This document shows, one piece after another, positions 47,497 to 59,108 of a DNA stretch of 64,000 nt. The stretch spans positions 13,419,764 to 13,483,763 of the forward strand of contig NC_049989.1 of assembly GCF_000003815.2 (NCBI RefSeq), read 5' to 3'. Source of the stretch: Branchiostoma floridae (lineage: Eukaryota; Chordata; Leptocardii; Amphioxiformes; Branchiostomatidae). The notes under the pieces were generated by a model. That model saw only the letters and a list, made by a program, of their open reading frames with translations, was not told the origin of the DNA and did no database searches. Every line of letters begins with the position of its first letter. The stretch's first letter is position 1. The position numbers and the translations under genes are program-made.

Positions 47497-50400
47497 CGAC
47501 CCCATACGATCGAACTTCCAGAATATTGAACAAAGTGTGCGTTACTTCCGTCACTTGAATTCGATAGTACAACCCGTAACGAGAAGACAAAAAGTAATTT
47601 GAGTACTAAAAATTACTTACTTACTTTTCTACTGGGCTTGAAAGCCAAGGAGTGGGTAACCGCCTGGGTAACCGCTAAGCGAACCTTTCGGTAACCGCAA
47701 ATAGACCCCATACGATCGAACCTCTAGAATCTTGAAGAAGATGTGCGTTACTTCCGTCACTTGCATTCGATAGTACAACCCGTAACGAGAAGACAAAGAA
47801 GACAAAAAGTGATTTGAGTACTAAAAATTACTTCCTTACTTTTCTACTGGGCTTGAAAGCCAAAGAGTGGGTAACCGCCTGGGTAACCGCTAAGCGAACC
47901 TTTCGGTAACCGCAAATAGACCCCATACGATCGAACCTCTAGAATCTTGAAGAAGATGTGCGTTACTTCCGTCACTTGAATTCGATAGTACAACCCGTAA
48001 CGAGAAGACAAAAAGTGATTTGAGTACTAAAAATTACTTCCTTACTTTTCTACTGGGCTTGAAAGCCAAAGAGTGGGTAACCGCCTGGGTAACCGCTAAG
48101 CGAACCTTTCGGTAACCGCAAATAGACCCCATACGATCGAACCTCTAGAATCTTGAAGAAGATGTGCGTTACTTCCGTCACTTGAATTCGATAGTACAAC
48201 CCGTAACGAGAAGACAAAAAGTGATTTGAGTACTAAAAATTACTTCCTTACTTTTCTACTGGGCTTGAAGCCAAAGAGTGGCTAACCGCCTGGGTAACCG
48301 CTAAGCGAACCTTTCGTAACCGCAAATCGACCCCATACGATCTAACCTCAAGAATCTTGAAGAAGATGTGCGTTACTTCCGTCACCTGAATTCGATAGTA
48401 CAACCCGTAACGAGAAGACAAAAAGTGATTTGAGTTCTAAAAATTACTTCCTTACTTTTCTATTGGGCTTGAAAGCCAAAGAGTGGGTAACCGCCTGGGT
48501 AACCGCTAAGCGAACCTTTCGGTAACCGCAAATCGACCCCATACAATCGAACCTCAAGAATCTTGAAGAAGATGTGCGTTACTTCCGTCACTTGAATTCG
48601 ATAGTACAACCCGTAACGAGAAGACAAAAAGTGATTTGAGTATTCAAAATTACTTCCTTACTTTTCTATTGGGCTTGAAAGCCAAAGAGTGGGTAACCGC
48701 CTGGGTAACCGCTAAGCGAACCTTTCGGTAACCGCAAATCGACCCCATACAATCGAACCTCAAGAATCTTGAAGAAGATGTGCGTTACTTCCGTCACTTG
48801 AATTCGATAGTACAACCCGTAACGAGAAGACAAAAAGTGATTTGAGTATTCAAAATTACTTCCTTACTTTTCTATTGGGCTTGAAAGCCAAAGAGTGGGT
48901 AACCGCCTGGGTAACCGCTAAGCGAACTTTTCGGTAACCGCAAATCGACCCCATACAATCGAACCTCAAGAATCTTGAAGAAGATGTGCGTTACTTCCGT
49001 CACTTGAATTCGATAGTACAACCCGTAACGAGAAGACAAAAAGTGATTTGAGTATTCAAAATTACTTCCTTACTTTTCTATTGGGCTTGAAAGCCAAAGA
49101 GTGGGTAACCGCCTGGGTAACCGCTAAGCGAACCTTTCGGTAACCGCAAATCGACCCCATACAATCGAACCTCAAGAATCTTGAAGAAGATGTGCGTTAC
49201 TTCCGTCACTTGAATTCGATAGTACAACCCGTAACGAGAAGACAAAAAGTGATTTGAGTATTCAAAATTACTTCCTTACTTTTCTATTGGGCTTGAAAGC
49301 CAAAGAGTGGGTAACCGCCTGGGTAACCGCTAAGTGAACTTTTCGGTAACCGCAAATCGACCCCATACAATCGAACCTCAAGAATCTTGAAGAAGATGTG
49401 CGTTACTTCCGTCACTTGAATTCGATAGTACAACCCGTAACGAGAAGACAAAAAGTGATTTGAGTATTCAAAATTACTTCCTTACTTTTCTATTGGGCTT
49501 GAAAGCCAAAGAGTGGGTAACCGCCTGGGTAACCGCTAAGCGAACCTTTCGGTAACCGCAAATCGACCCCATACAATCGAACCTCAAGAATCTTGAAGAA
49601 GATGTGCGTTACTTCCGTCACTTGAATTCGATAGTACAACCCGTAACGAGAAGACAAAAAGTGATTTGAGTATTCAAAATTACTTCCTTACTTTTCTATT
49701 GGGCTTGAAAGCCAAAGAGTGGGTAACCGCCTGGGTAACCGCTAAGTGAACTTTTCGGTAACCGCAAATCGACCCCATACAATCGAACCTCAAGAATCTT
49801 GAAGAAGATGTGCGTTACTTCCGTCACTTGAATTCGATAGTACAACCCGTAACGAGAAGACAAAAAGTGATTTGAGTTCTAAAAATTACTTCCTTACTTT
49901 TCTATTGGGCTTGAAAGCCAAAGAGTGGGTAACCGCCTGGGTAACCGCTAAGCGAACCTTTCGGTAACCGCAAATCGACCCCATACAATCGAACCTCAAG
50001 AATCTTGAAGAAGATGTGCGTTACTTCCGTCACTTGAATTCGATAGTACAACCCGTAACGAGAAGACAAAAAGTGATTTGAGTATTCAAAATTACTTCCT
50101 TACTTTTCTATTGGGCTTGAAAGCCAAAGAGTGGGTAACCGCCTGGGTAACCGCTAAGCGAACCTTTCGGTAACCGCAAATCGACCCCATACAATCGAAC
50201 CTCAAGAATCTTGAAGAAGATGTGCGTTACTTCCGTCACTTGAATTCGATAGTACAACCCGTAACGAGAAGACAAAAAGTGATTTGAGTTCTAAAAATTA
50301 CTTCCTTACTTTTCTATTGGGCTTGAAAGCCAAAGAGTGGGTAACCGCCTGGGTAACCGCTAAGCGAACCTTTCGGTAACCGCAAATCGACCCCATACAA

Positions 50401-52745
50401 TCGAACCTCAAGAATCTTGAAGAAGATGTGCGTTACTTCCGTCACTTGAATTCGATAGTACAACCCGTAACGAGAAGACAAAAAGTGATTTGAGTATTCA
50501 AAATTACTTCCTTACTTTTCTATTGGGCTTGAAAGCCAAAGAGTGGGTAACCGCCTGGGTAACCGCTAAGCGAACCTTTCGGTAACCGCAAATCGACCCC
50601 ATACAATCGAACCTCAAGAATCTTGAAGAAGATGTGCGTTACTTCCGTCACTTGAATTCGATAGTACAACCCGTAACGAGAAGACAAAAAGTGATTTGAG
50701 TTCTAAAAATTACTTCCTTACTTTTCTATTGGGCTTGAAAGCCAAAGAGTGGGTAACCGCCTGGGTAACCGCTAAGCGAACCTTTCGGTAACCGCAAATC
50801 GACCCCATACAATCGAACCTCAAGAATCTTGAAGAAGATGTGCGTTACTTCCGTCACTTGAATTCGATAGTACAACCCGTAACGAGAAGACAAAAAGTGA
50901 TTTGAGTATTCAAAATTACTTCCTTACTTTTCTATTGGGCTTGAAAGCCAAAGAGTGGGTAACCGCCTGGGTAACCGCTAAGTGAACTTTTCGGTAACCG
51001 CAAATCGACCCCATACAATCGAACCTCAAGAATCTTGAAGAAGACGTGCGTTACTTCCGTCACTTGAATTCGATAGTACAACCCGTAACGAGAAGACAAA
51101 AAGTGATTTGAGTACTAAAATTACTTCCTTACTTTTCTACAGGGCTTAAAGCGAATGAAGGGTCGCCTGGGTAACCGCTAAGCGAACCTTTCGGTAACCG
51201 CAAATAGACCCCATACGATCGGACCTCTAGAATCTTGAAGAAGATGTGCGTTACTTCCGTCACTTGAATTCGATAGTACAATCCGTAACGAGAAGACAAA
51301 AAGTGATTTGAGTACTAAAAATTACTTCCTTACTTTTCTACTGGGCTTGAAAGCCAAGGAGTGGGTAACCGCCTGGGTAACCGCTAAGCGAACCTTTCGG
51401 TAACCGCAAATAGACCCCATACGATCGAACCTCTAGAATATTGAAGAAGATGTGCGTTACTTCCGTCACTTGAATTCGATAGTACAATCCGTAACGAGAA
51501 GACAAAAAGTGATTTGAGTACTAAAAATTACTTCCTTACTTTTCTACTGGGCTTGAAAGCCAAGGAGTGGGTAACCGCCTGGGTAACCGCTAAGCGAACC
51601 TTTCGGTAACCGCAAATAGACCCCATACGATCGAACCTCTAGAATCTTGAAGAAGATGTGCGTTACTTCCGTCACTTGCATTCGATAGTACAACCCGTAA
51701 CGAGAAGACAAAGAAGACAAAAAGTGATTTGAGTACTAAAAATTACTTCCTTACTTTTCTACTGGGCTTGAAAGCCAAAGAGTGGGTAACCGCCTGGGTA
51801 ACCGCTAAGCGAACCTTTCGGTAACCGCAAATAGACCCCATACGATCGAACCTCTAGAATCTTGAAGAAGATGTGCGTTACTTCCGTCACTTGAATTCGA
51901 TAGTACAACCCGTAACGAGAAGACAAAAAGTGATTTGAGTTCTAAAAATTACTTCCTTACTTTTCTATTGGGCTTGAAAGCCAAAGAGTGGGTAACCGCC
52001 TGGGTAACCGCTAAGCGAACCTTTCGGTAACCGCAAATCGACCCCATACAATCGAACCTCAAGAATCTTGAAGAAGATGTGCGTTACTTCCGTCACTTGA
52101 ATTCGATAGTACAACCCGTAACGAGAAGACAAAAAGTGATTTGAGTATTCAAAATTACTTCCTTACTTTTCTATTGGGCTTGAAAGCCAAAGAGTGGGTA
52201 ACCGCCTGGGTAACCGCTAAGTGAACTTTTCGGTAACCGCAAATCGACCCCATACAATCGAACCTCAAGAATCTTGAAGAAGACGTGCGTTACTTCCGTC
52301 ACTTGAATTCGATAGTACAACCCGTAACGAGAAGACAAAAAGTGATTTGAGTATTCAAAATTACTTCCTTACTTTTCTATTGGGCTTGAAAGCCAAAGAG
52401 TGGGTAACCGCCTGGGTAACCGCTAAGCGAACTTTTCGGTAACCGCAAATCGACCCCATACAATCGAACCTCAAGAATCTTGAAGAAGACGTGCGTTACT
52501 TCCGTCACTTGAATTCGATAGTACAACCCGTAACGAGAAGACAAAAAGTGATTTGAGTATTCAAAATTACTTCCTTACTTTTCTATTGGGCTTGAAAGCC
52601 AAAGAGTGGGTAACCGCCTGGGTAACCGCTAAGCGAACCTTTCGGTAACCGCAAATCGACCCCATACGATCGAACCTCAAGAATCTTGAAGAAGATGTGC
52701 GTTACTTCCGTCACCTGAATTCGATAGTACAACCCGTAACGAGGT

Positions 52746-55157
52746 AATTAAGCGGTTTATGAATTACAATAGGGTACCAATGGACCTATCCAATCATACC
52801 AAGTTCAACCCCCGAAAGATAGTTAAAGATTGCTGATGACCGACCTCCGGTCAGATTTGAACTCTGACCCTGCACATCAAGGTCTCAGAACACAGTTTTT
52901 CGCCTATGGGGATTTACATGGTTAAGGACCCCAAAGTGAGGTGGTTCGACGACTCAAAACCAATAGAAGGGTGCAGATACAATTTACAAGAATTTAGGGT
53001 TGAGGGTACAAGCTACAAAATATCTGAAAATGAGCATAGATTTGCCTGCTCGTTTTTTCTATAATGGGCACTTTGATTTGACCCCCAGCGGAGGTCATGG
53101 AATTGCAGGCGGCATATCAAGGCGCAAATTCCCGCCGGCCGAAAAAGCAACGTAATACAACTTTTACAGCATGAACACCGATATATTTCTCTACTATTCA
53201 CCACAGATTCCACCTTGCTCTCGTGCAAAGAAGAATAAATACGGCCTTTGCAAGTACCGCGATGCACTGTTTTAACCCGAACTACGACGGGGGTCGCGGA
53301 TAAATACAGTGTGTTATGAGACCTCAAAGTTTACTTCGATACGCCGGTACCATATTTGGAGTGCACACACAGGAAGTGGGTGCAGCCCAAAACTACGAAG
53401 GCCCACACGTACAATGTTTACCTGCAGTACTTTGTTTTGTTACTTTGCACCATTTGCGATGATTATAGTGTTTAAATGCCTGCCCGAACGTTCGATGGTA
53501 CATAGCTTGTAGATATAGAATTAGATATGCTTTATTTTCTTATCAATTGCAAATTATCTGCACTTACACACAGATCGTAGAATTGCATAGTAATTGTGAT
53601 TTGCCCTTATCAGACATTAAACTGTTATCCCTGAAATAGGAAGAAATAGACTACGGCCTTCTTTATTGCTTTCCAGGCTGATATCGTATCAATTAAGACC
53701 ACCCTTACGCCTGAGGATTGTTCTGACATTTTAAGACATGTGTGGTACTCCGCACACTTTTTTTTTTGGTTCTCCTGTTGGTTGGACAGATGAGGAGGCA
53801 GACAGGCTTTTTGCCTGTTTGCCTGACCTGCACATGACTTTTTATGGTGAAGGAGGGGTGTGCAATTCCTTCTCCACCCTCTCGTCTACTGGAGCACTGA
53901 GTTTCACAGGGGCAACTGTATGCAACGTGTGAGGCGGCTCCAGCAGATGCAGCTTTGTTGTTTGGAGTATCCGTCTCCTAGGAGGACTTCCAACCAAGGA
54001 TGTAAGGGGTTCCTCCTACCCCCAACCGTGTGCCATGGCGGGTGCCGCTCATGCCCGAACATGCCCCTAAGGCCTGTCTCGGCCACAAAGCCCCACCAAG
54101 GCCACACAACGCCACTAGCCGCAGCTAGATACTCATTTACACCTGAGTTAAGTGAGGGAAGTCGTGTAAAGTGCCTTTCCCAAGGGCACAAGATCGGTGA
54201 CACGGAAGCTGGATTCGAACCCGCAACCTCTCGGTCTCGAGCCGCAAATGCTGCCACTGCGCCGCGCGGTCCCACCACTCCGCACACCACACACGCATAA
54301 ACAGACATACATACCCATAATACACTGACGACTTCAACTTAGACTGCAGTATCGCTCTACATTCAATTCTGAGACGTTAAAAATCCTAGTATCGTTCCGC
54401 AACTACTTCTCTAACATATTGAATCACAATGTCAAACTCACGTAGAGATGTGATAAAACTGATTGCCTGATGACTTGGATCCCTCCATTTGGAAGACTGT
54501 GAGGTCGAACTACTAGTAAATATTTGGTTTGCCCTCCTGAAGATCTGACTGGAATATTGGGATGAACTGATGTATATGATGAATATGATGTATGTAGCCT
54601 TTATTTCGGCCAATTACCATAATTAACTAATTCAACTTTAAATATAGTTGATAAATACAGATAACAGATAGCTAACGTATGTAACGCATGGCACGTTAAT
54701 ATCATCGCCAATGAGGTACTCAAAATTGGTGTCTGAGCAGTTTTCTGGGTGTTTTAGGCGTTTCAAAATGATTTTAATGTATGGACCTAGTAAAATAAAG
54801 ATAATTTATGCAAATTATCATGACGTCATGATTACATCATCAAGAATTATAAGGCTAGTAGCTCACTTTTAGATGTTCTCATTGGCTTTTAATTCGATGA
54901 TTATCAATAAAACTATACAAAATGTACATATAGTACATAATATAGTGAGTTAAAAGATCTACGTGCATTTTTTTAAATTTTATTTTGAAATGCTATATTT
55001 TTATTTACGTCGATAATTTAATTGATGTTTAATAACAAATTGCAATGAGTAAGGCACTTACCTCAGTAATTCATATGGTGATGTCCGTATCACCAGCCGC
55101 CCAGCCGCCCAGTCGTGCCCTCAGCCTCGAATGAATGACCCAAACGTTTCAACAAAG
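52746..55157 (+). repeat. Array-flanking duplicated segment, copy 2
   Basis: Begins directly after the last satellite monomer and repeats 2251-4040. Relative to copy 1 it has a SINE at 53758-54276, an extra block at about 54374-54498, and about 70 bp missing near 55130. Most of the rest aligns with scattered substitutions. No gene is visible; weak ORFs here are not convincing. Confidence 0.93.
53758..54276 (-). mobile_element. tRNA-derived SINE with 11-bp target site duplication
   Basis: On the minus strand the element starts at 54276 with a tRNA-like head: an A-box-like GGCGCAGTGGCAGC and a good B-box GGGTTCGAATCC. A body follows containing CCTTGGGAAAGGCACTTTAC, which resembles the conserved central domain of V-/Deu-type SINEs, and it ends in an A-tail (T run at 53758-53767 on the plus strand). 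The flanking direct repeat ACTCCGCACAC lies at 53747-53757 and 54277-54287. The unoccupied site is preserved in copy 1 of the flank near 3230-3245 (GTCCGCACACACGC). Transcription would be by RNA polymerase III; mobility would depend on a partner LINE. Confidence 0.92.
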
Positions 55158-56384
55158 GAACCCCAGAACATCTCAGTATAAGTCCATCGTATAAGTCCAC
55201 AACAGGCGCCGCCTCCCTTGACTACAAGTGGTATCCAAATTATGAAGCTAAAGAGCGAATTCGATTCTCAATAAGCACAGTCACGTCGGTGTGTTTTGAT
55301 TGTGGCCTACTTTGAGCCTAAAAATGGCCTACTTTGAGGGACAACCACGTGACTGAACGTCATAACCCGAAACTCTACAAGCATTTATTTGATAGGCAAT
55401 ACATAGATCCACATTTGATAAGAAGTTGATTCAGAAGTATATTTTACTTCTTCACGTAGCGTACTTTAAACATGGCTAAAGTTCACAATTTTCGCCAAAC
55501 ACAAAAAATGGCCTACTTTAGGGGACAGTCACGTGACAACCAAACAAGACTCCAAACTTTGAACAAAGCATTTGATAGATATTCTAAGGATCTATATATG
55601 GTACAAATTTCAAACCAAAAAAATTACCAGCTTGGCACTTATAGCGTTACAAAGTTGGGCCAAAAATCAAATTTTTTTGAAGCTTGAAACATTGCACTGT
55701 TTTCAGGCTGCCCAAGAACGAAAATGTACGACTTTGGAAATTTCACAACAATTTTTAAAAAGCCAAAATGTTGGTCTATTCAGATCTTGTTTTGTTTTGA
55801 TGATAGGTTTAAAGGTGTTGCCGAGACAGTGCCGTAAAATATGCTGATTTCTGTGTTTTTGAGATGCGAAAATTGGGAAAAATGGCCAGAAAACTTTGTT
55901 TGCCCGTTACCATGGCAACAAGGAGTTTTGATCTAAAAGAAAGCTATTTTGAGGGGTTGTGGACCAAGTACTATCACTGTGCAAAATATGAGCCAAATCT
56001 ATTTTTTGACCTTTGCCACCATTGTTTGATCCTTACAGACATTTGCTCTTAAGAAGTTTGGATGGAATTTGGTGGCCTTTTCAAACAGCTTCTTTCTTTC
56101 GTGATCATAGAAAGAACAGTTTGACATAAAATGTGTTTCGTCTTCCACCAAGTTTGACGTGCACTGCTTACACGTTCTTTTACATACAGGTAGCTTCTTG
56201 TACCGCCCTCTCTCAATTTCGAGAGGGTGGGCACTAAGTTAGGGTTCAAGTTCCAGCCGGGCAAACATTATATCATTAGAAAAGTCTCTTTGTGCGCTAT
56301 AGAAAGATGAAAACCGCTTGACAATCGGATGTTTCCTTCTCGAGATGATCGTTCGCACTCTAGTCGTGGCAGAAATTAATCTAA
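55158..56384. other. Non-coding region with short repeated motifs
   Basis: No gene recognised. GGCCTACTTT occurs at about 55303, 55326 and 55510, the latter two followed closely by GGGACA and CACGTGAC. A small hairpin CTCTCAATTTCGAGAG lies near 56211-56227. Confidence 0.45.
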
Positions 56385-56665
56385 AGATTACTTTGTTACT
56401 TTTCTACAAGGCTCGAAAACTATTCAAATGAACCGCGAAAGTCGGGGACCCGGAAAGCTTCTTTTTTTCACCGTTGACGCTGAATGTTCGTAACTTTCAA
56501 ACGCTATGGCGTCAAGATTACAAAGTGTGCGTTACTTTAATCACTTGAATTGCATAGTAAAACCCGTGGAATGAAGGCAAAAAGTCATTTGGGTACTAAA
56601 AATTACTTCGTTACTTTTGTGTGAGGCTTGAAAACCTTTCGGATTAACCGCGAAAGTTTGTGAAC
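56385..56665 (+). repeat. Diverged satellite-related copy (about 1.4 monomers)
   Basis: Matches the 206-bp monomer in order and orientation: GATTACTTTGTTACTTTTCTAC, AAGGCTCGAAA, AACCGCGAA, GTGTGCGTTACTT, CACTTGAATTGCATAGTA, AACCCGTGGA, AAAAAGTCATTTGGGTAC, then a second ACTAAAAATTACTTCGTTAC and CTTTCGGATTAACCGC. Divergence is far greater than between monomers in the arrays, so this is an old or ancestral copy. Confidence 0.8.
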
Positions 56666-56675
56666 GACCGAAAAT

Positions 56676-56718
56676 TGATGCGGGCTGATGTCATCCATAT
56701 AATCAAATCAACATGGCC
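56676..56718. mobile_element. MITE-type terminal sequence (right end)
   Basis: GAAAATTGATGCG...GATGTCATCCATATA...CAACATGGCC matches the right end of the PIF/Harbinger-like MITE at 14464-14514. No matching left end was found within the preceding 1.5 kb. It directly follows the diverged satellite copy. Confidence 0.65.
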
Positions 56719-56981
56719 CACTGAGGCTACAAAACGTCGTAGACAATCGCCTCCCAGAAGGCCTTCGCTCGAGGCTACACCACAGACCCGTCTCACCGGA
56801 CAAACACGTATGACGCCCCTGTGATGAACTCTGACCACAAACGTCATCCAACAACATAATTTACATGTTTGTCACGTTTAGAATAGGACCGTGTTCAACT
56901 TTCTTTAACGCCCAAGAAGGCTCCAAATAGGAGGAGTTAAGTGTGTCGACCCTCTATCAGAGGACGGTGTATCTTTAAGAT

Positions 56982-58170
56982 ATGGCTCTAGTGCACCTAC
57001 TTGGCGAAACCCTACAGAAAGCGGGGAGGGAGAGAGGGACGGTAGAAACCCGGACGCTAGCGGGGGAGGGGCGGTACGTGGGGCTATATTTCTCGGCACT
57101 AGGATGTCCTCCCTGTCATCGCTTCACTCCAAAACTCGTCCAGTTTTACAACGAGTTCAAAAAGACCGAGAAGGCAGAGAGTTTGGAGGTCGTGTTGATG
57201 TCGGGAGACGCGGACCAGGAGAGTTTTGACGAGCATTTTGCTGAAATGCCCTGGTTGGCTATTCCGTTCACACAGGCACAGAAAAGGGTAAGACCTTTGC
57301 TGTACTTTATTGAACTGGTGACAAGTAAGAGCTGCATATTAACTAAGCTTGGAAAACAGACTATTTACTTATTTTAATCACCAAGTAGATTTAAGAAATT
57401 AATTATGATATCGAGATGTTTTTTTTCTATCTGATGATTGCCTCAATATTAATGAAATATAAAGAGGTTCATGTTTCCAGCTGCTTTTGCGTAGCGAATG
57501 GTATCGTAGCCGTAGGTAATATGTCAAAGGTAAAGGGCCCTGGGACATAAAAACACGTCCATGCACTTAATAAAGTATGGTCAAGACAAAAAGAATTGTT
57601 TACAAGCTCGTGCCTTCACCTTAAACCAACAGTGCAGTTCGTTACGCATGCGTAGTTGGAGCAATGAACCACCACATTAGTTTTAATGCTAACTTACCAC
57701 AAGTTTTGTTTGAAAATGATTACACCTAAGGAAAGCATCTCTGACTAACCAAAAGTTTATGGAGAATGCACTTTGCGCTTATTATGATTTTATTTGTTTC
57801 TCGATCTGATCTTTCTAAGCATAATTTGCTTCTCTTTTATCTAAAAATGTATAATTTCGCTTGGTTTTGTTGGTTTTTTATGTTAAGTGATTATATGGGA
57901 AGCTGTCACTTCTGTTTGTTTGTTTTGTATTTGTGTATTATTTACTGAATTGAACAAATAAATGAATACAGAGATAGGTAATAGTTTATGGCGCAAAGAA
58001 TGATATTTCTCCATTTTTCCCCACAGTTGGACCTGTGTGATAAATATGAGGTGCTGGGAATCCCTGTACTGGTTATCGTGGATGGGAACACTGCAGAACT
58101 CGTCACAGACAGAGGCAGGGACGGCGTCACAACGGACCCCACGGGACACGACTTTCCATGGAAGTCATAG
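56982..58170 (+). CDS. Nucleoredoxin/tryparedoxin-like protein, copy 1 (active-site Trp lost)
   Basis: Two exons, 56982-57287 (102 codons, donor AGG|GTAAGA) and 58027-58170 (acceptor CCACAG, stop TAG), joined in phase 0 to give 149 residues, close to the usual length of tryparedoxin. The fold is thioredoxin-like: the segment RYVGLYFSA leads to the redox motif CPPC at 42-45, then FTP; MPWLAIPF is typical of the tryparedoxin/nucleoredoxin group; cis-proline is in GIPVLVI (exon 2); the tail is DPTGHDFPW. Such proteins shuttle disulfides in the cytosol. The residue before the first cysteine is Gly41 instead of Trp. It is the first of three tandem copies in one orientation. Confidence 0.9.
57288..58026 (+). 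other. Intron of thioredoxin-like copy 1
   Basis: AT-rich intron of 739 bp with no recognisable repeat or gene. Confidence 0.8.
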
Positions 58171-58230
58171 ACTCGCATATTCATATATGCTTTCTATTGT
58201 GGAGAATCTGGAAAAATTTTGTTGTATTGC

Positions 58231-58492
58231 CAAAAAGTAGTTACTCAAGCAACTGGATGGTTTTGGAAACGGTCAGACGTTTCAACTGGCATCCACCAGT
58301 TTTCGTCATTGACACTGAAGTGATCTGGAAGAAACAGGTCTTTTATATCTGTATCTATATAGCCGGAATAACCGCCGTTCGGCGTAACACACCAGCTTAT
58401 ACCCTAACTATGAATGAAGACAACTTTAGGAAGTTTTCAAAACCATATCCAAAACCATAACCATATCCAGTTGCTTGAGTAACTACTTTTTG
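58231..58492. mobile_element. Foldback (MITE-like) element after copy 1
   Basis: The left end CAAAAAGTAGTTACTCAAGC is repeated in inverted form at the right end (GCTTGAGTAACTACTTTTTG, ending 58492), and the match extends through AACTGGAT...GGTTTTGG. It is 262 bp in total, with no ORF of transposase type. The interior contains the small palindrome CCGCCGTTCGGCG. No target duplication was identified with confidence. Confidence 0.75.
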
Positions 58493-59073
58493 ACGTATCT
58501 TTTTACCTGGGTCCTAACCTACATCGACGTATTTTGTTGCATTGGCGTCATGGTGCTTCCTAGTACATGTAGTAGAAGATATAGTTGTTATGCCGATTAA
58601 TGACATGTGAATGCGTAGCGACGCCTAGCGGTCAGGCCTTTTACTTCTTCCTCAAATAGATCCATTAACTTCAACTGAATACGTATATCAAACAAAAAGT
58701 ACGTTGTATTTCGTATGGATGACTGTAAAAAACAAGATAGGATGTTAAACAAACTTGACTCTATAATGATCTAATCTTCATACATTTATGTGGGGCTAAA
58801 CGTGTCAGTATTATAACAGCATTATAACAGCTAAATTAAAGATGTAGTCAAATCTACTTTTGGTATCGAGTTTCTTAAAATCTGATTTCTGTGAAAGGGC
58901 TGCGCTTATGGTCACTTCCCACCATGCTTCTGGTGTTAAACACACCTGTTGGACAGGTATGATGTCATCAGACAACAGGCGGTGACCCGTGACAGAACGT
59001 AGCACAGCATATCCTGCAACAACTCTCTCAGTTGAAAACACAATCCTTCCAGTGTGTTGCGATTACCCAGTCT

Positions 59074-59082
59074 TTTATATAA
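59074..59082 (+). promoter_or_regulatory. TATA-like box of thioredoxin-like copy 2
   Basis: TTTATATAA about 27 bp before the ATG at 59109. If used, transcription would start very near the ATG and leave almost no 5' UTR, so an upstream start is also possible. Confidence 0.4.
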
Positions 59083-59108
59083 CATCCTTGGTCTAGTCAA
59101 CAATTAAA

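Larger units (their letters stand above)
27190..52744 (+). repeat. 206-bp satellite array 2
   Basis: About 25.5 kb of head-to-tail 206-bp monomers, roughly 124 unit lengths including five N gaps. Landmarks GAAGAAGATG at 27296, 27502, 27708 and 27914 fix the period. Two main types alternate irregularly: one with ACAATCGAACCTCAAG, GATGTGCG and GATAGTACAACCC, the other with ACCATCGAACCTCTAG (an XbaI site TCTAGA), often GATGAGCG, and GATAGCACAACCC. From 47497 on, variants with AATAGACCCCATACGATCG and GAGTATTCAAAATT appear. One GAATTC per monomer should give an EcoRI ladder. All ORFs inside are by-products of the repeat. Confidence 0.98.

Noticed and set aside
27190-52744. Direct repeats as a CRISPR array
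   Set aside because: Whole 206-bp units repeat without unique spacers, and the window is clearly eukaryotic.
27190-52744. CENP-B box in the satellite monomer
   Set aside because: I compared the monomer on both strands with the 17-bp CENP-B box pattern and no segment fits at the essential positions. A centromeric role is therefore not supported by this feature.
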